From Bacteroidia bacterium (lineage in GTDB: Bacteria > Bacteroidota > Bacteroidia > Cytophagales > Cyclobacteriaceae), in contig JAENVX010000122.1 of the NCBI GenBank assembly GCA_016650355.1, positions 1-16,017 on the forward strand: a stretch of DNA of 16,017 nucleotides, in the 5' to 3' direction. Both the position numbers and the translations under genes were made by a program. Position 1 is the stretch's first letter, and the number at the start of each line of letters is the position of its first letter. Positions 14,397-16,017 of this stretch are shown here, piece after piece. The notes under the pieces were generated by a model, which did not search any database, was not told the origin of the DNA, and saw nothing but the letters and a program-made list of their open reading frames with translations.

Positions 14397-15710
14397 CTAT
14401 TTTTCTTCCTTACTCCAATTGAACCTATCGGCAGCAGAAAATTTCCAAGGAGCAAAACTGGTTTCAATGTTTTGGAACATAGCATTCCATTGGGCTGGTG
14501 AACCCGACTCTTCCATGGCCACATACCTGCGCAACTCCAAAATAATTTCGAGAGGATTAATTAATATCGGGCAGGCCTCCACACAGGCATTACAGCTTGT
14601 ACAAGCGTTTATTTCTTCTTTCGTGATGTAGTCGCCTAATAAAAATTTTCCATCATTTAATCCTGCGCCACCAGTTCCCAGACTTTTGCCAACGTGTTCC
14701 ATTCTATCACGGGTATCCATCATGATTTTGCGAGGTGACAATTTTTTCCCCGTCAGGTTAGCCGGACATTCTGATGTACATCTGCCACATTCAGTACACG
14801 AGTACGCAGCCATTAAATTATTCCAACTCAGGTCATTGATGTCTTTGGCACCAAATTTTCCAGGCTCGGCAGGAAGATTGGCATCCGTTGTTGCAAGACC
14901 CAACATGGATTTCACTTCGCGGGTTACTACTGGCATATTGTTAATATGGCCTTTGGGTTCAAGGTTGGAGTAATACGTATTCGGAAACGCCATAAAAATA
15001 TGCAAGTGCTTGGAGTACGTGATGTATAATGTGAATCCAAGTATGCCTATGATGTGAAACCACCAGGCAAACCGCTCGATATTAATTAGTGTTGAAGTAC
15101 TGTATTGTTGTAATCCCGAAGTTAAGAATGTGCTGAGAAAAAGAACTCCGGTAGGAGTATAATGGTCATCACGTGTTTGAAGAATCTGATCAGAGGCATT
15201 CATAGTGAAGATGGCAAGCATCAAAACAATCTCAATAGTCAGAATCAGATTTCCATCAAGTGTTGGCCATTTGGTCATTTCTGCTGATTGGAAACGAGGT
15301 ATTTTAATAACATTTCTACGGATAAGAAAGACTACGCAAGCCAGAAGAACGGCTAAAGCGAGAAACTCAAACACATTCATCAATATATTATATAATCCTC
15401 CAAGATAAGGAGCAAAAATTCGATGAGTTCCGGATAGGCCATCGATCATGAATTCTAGCACTTCAAGGTTGATTACCAGAAATCCTACATAAATAAAAAA
15501 ATGTAGGATAGCCGGGATGAAACGTTTGAACATTTTTTTTTGTCCAAAGGCAATCATCAGCACGTTGTTCAGTCTTTCGTTTTTACGATCCGATATTTCC
15601 TGCTTTTTACCTAGTCGAATATTATCAAGGATCCGCAGTACCCTTTTACGGATAAGATATCCAGCCACGCCAAGGGTGATGAAGAATAGAATTTGCTGAA
15701 GCATTGCCAT
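14397..15710 (-). CDS. Membrane NarI-like cytochrome b fused to HdrC-type 2x[4Fe-4S] domain
   Basis: Inner-membrane electron-transfer protein of 437 residues from ATG 15710. About five transmembrane helices (roughly 4-22, 65-88, 109-131, 153-171, 216-239) form a NarI/HdrE-like domain. Candidate heme b ligands are His70 (AILHFFIYVG), His219 (AWWFHIIG) and His235/His237 (SKHLHIF). The C-terminal half has two [4Fe-4S] motifs: Cys305, 308, 311, 315 in CTECGRCTSECP and Cys370, 373, 376, 380 in CTSCNACVEACP. It probably passes electrons between the CCG partner and the menaquinone pool. An in-frame ATG at 15791 would add 27 residues; I preferred 15710 (or 15704) because relatives, as I recall them, start at MLQQILF and the extension overlaps the tRNA promoter region. 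First gene of the minus-strand run. Confidence 0.92.
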   Translation of the reverse strand: MAMLQQILFFITLGVAGYLIRKRVLRILDNIRLGKKQEISDRKNERLNNVLMIAFGQKKMFKRFIPAILHFFIYVGFLVINLEVLEFMIDGLSGTHRIFAPYLGGLYNILMNVFEFLALAVLLACVVFLIRRNVIKIPRFQSAEMTKWPTLDGNLILTIEIVLMLAIFTMNASDQILQTRDDHYTPTGVLFLSTFLTSGLQQYSTSTLINIERFAWWFHIIGILGFTLYITYSKHLHIFMAFPNTYYSNLEPKGHINNMPVVTREVKSMLGLATTDANLPAEPGKFGAKDINDLSWNNLMAAYSCTECGRCTSECPANLTGKKLSPRKIMMDTRDRMEHVGKSLGTGGAGLNDGKFLLGDYITKEEINACTSCNACVEACPILINPLEIILELRRYVAMEESGSPAQWNAMFQNIETSFAPWKFSAADRFNWSKEEK

Positions 15711-15807
15711 ACTCAAACTTAGGAATAGCGATTCATTGTGCCAATGTCTGGCTAAAAAATTAGGGTTAATCTTGCTAAGCCAGGTTTTCATATTGACATT
15801 ATTCTAT

Positions 15808-15815
15808 TACTTTTG
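15808..15815 (+). promoter_or_regulatory. -7 promoter element for tRNA-Phe
   Basis: TACTTTTG is an exact match to TAnnTTTG, 34 bases before the tRNA. A T-run at 15785-15788 sits 19 bases upstream where a -33 TTTG is expected but lacks the G, so the -33 is weak. Transcription would start around 15820-15824. Confidence 0.55.
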
Positions 15816-15825
15816 TCGCCCTGTC

Positions 15826-15839
15826 GCGCCTTTAGGCGC
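15826..15839 (+). other. GC-rich mini-hairpin in the tRNA-Phe leader
   Basis: GCGCC and GGCGC pair perfectly around a TTTA loop, ten bases before the mature tRNA 5' end. It would lie at the extreme 5' end of the precursor and could shield the leader until RNase P cleavage. It is also a possible factor site in the region upstream of the divergent cytochrome/Fe-S gene. Confidence 0.5.
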
Positions 15840-15849
15840 TGTATTTCAT

Positions 15850-15922
15850 GGTGACGTAGCTCAGTTGGTAGAGCAAAGGACTGAAAATCCTTGTGTCGGG
15901 GGTTCAATTCCCTCCGTCACCA
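15850..15922 (+). tRNA. tRNA-Phe (anticodon GAA)
   Basis: A complete 73-base cloverleaf. The acceptor arms GGTGACG (15850-15856) and CGTCACC (15915-15921) pair fully, with discriminator A at 15922. The D arm is GCTC...GAGC. The anticodon stem is AAGGA/TCCTT around loop CTGAAAA, giving anticodon GAA for UUC/UUU. The T arm is GGGGG/CCCTC with loop TTCAATT. The 3' CCA is not encoded, so it must be added by tRNA nucleotidyltransferase. It stands alone with its own promoter and terminator. Confidence 0.98.
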
Positions 15923-15926
15923 CTTC

Positions 15927-15955
15927 AAAATGCTGATCTTATGTCAGCATTTTTT
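15927..15955 (+). terminator. Rho-independent terminator of tRNA-Phe
   Basis: AAAATGCTGA (15927-15936) pairs with TCAGCATTTT (15944-15953) around a seven-base loop and runs into a T-tract to 15955. It starts five bases after the tRNA discriminator base, so the transcript carries a single tRNA. Confidence 0.85.
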
Positions 15956-15981
15956 GTTATGTATTATGTCTACATTTTGCA

Positions 15982-16012
15982 GAGTCAAAAGAATGACTCC
16001 TTTTACAAAGGA
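15982..16012. other. Two short overlapping inverted repeats at the window end
   Basis: GAGTCA/TGACTC (15982-15987 with 15994-15999) and TCCTTT/AAAGGA (15998-16003 with 16007-16012) sit side by side and share two bases. They may belong to the terminator of an unseen convergent gene or to the leader of the next gene; the window stops too early to tell. Confidence 0.35.
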
Positions 16013-16017
16013 TCAAC

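Noticed and set aside
1..16017. Defence system, prophage or mobile island
   Set aside because: No recombinase, transposase, toxin-antitoxin, nuclease-helicase or phage structural gene is seen, and the tRNA-Phe gene has no integrase or duplicated 3' end beside it within the window.

Overview
The window looks like chromosomal DNA from a Bacteroidota member, most likely a Cytophagales-type bacterium. Three lines support this. First, the promoters that can be seen match the Bacteroidota -7 consensus TAnnTTTG, and no clear Shine-Dalgarno sites were noticed. Second, the encoded families are typical of the phylum: a TPR / PD40-propeller / OmpA lipoprotein with PorE architecture, a lysine-rich protein with a TraR/DksA-like end lacking its zinc cysteines, an RluB-type enzyme with a long basic tail, and the small family often labelled 'ABC transporter ATPase'. 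Third, signal peptides end in short Bacteroidota-style lipoboxes. No phage, transposase, CRISPR array or resistance gene was seen, and no stretch above 300 bases lacks a gene.

Layout. (1) 21-1123: release factor 1 (prfA) behind a TAnnTTTG promoter and a perfect 18-bp palindrome. (2) 1197-3615, minus strand: a type III polyketide synthase overlaps a SAM methyltransferase, with an LPP20-type lipoprotein downstream. A UbiA-type prenyltransferase-like membrane protein (3665-4567) is divergent from the synthase. Together the synthase, methyltransferase and UbiA protein look like a small, uncharacterised pathway for an alkylresorcinol/alkylpyrone-like or prenylated lipid. (3) 4640-7931, plus strand: a probable operon of a histone-H1-like/TraR-like protein, scpB and an RluB-type pseudouridine synthase whose N-terminus carries 165-bp tandem repeats. 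(4) 8070-10901: a secreted S9 (prolyl-oligopeptidase family) serine peptidase. (5) 10914-15710, minus strand: a membrane cytochrome-b/4Fe-4S protein, a twin-CCG-domain Fe-S protein and a conserved small protein of unknown function, followed by the PorE-like lipoprotein. (6) 15808-15955: tRNA-Phe(GAA) with its own promoter, a leader hairpin and a terminator.

How the parts fit. The Fe-S pair resembles a split HdrDE / ETF:menaquinone-oxidoreductase module that would pass electrons to the menaquinone pool. The polyketide-methyltransferase-UbiA group is the best candidate here for an undescribed metabolite. The remaining genes are housekeeping: translation termination, chromosome segregation, rRNA modification and envelope biology.

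The most unusual non-coding signal is a set of three intergenic spacers (about 1127-1189, 5532-5568 and 6140-6207). They are built from degenerate 7- to 8-base words repeated in one direction and then inverted, so each forms a long imperfect hairpin. One of them ends one base before the scpB start codon.
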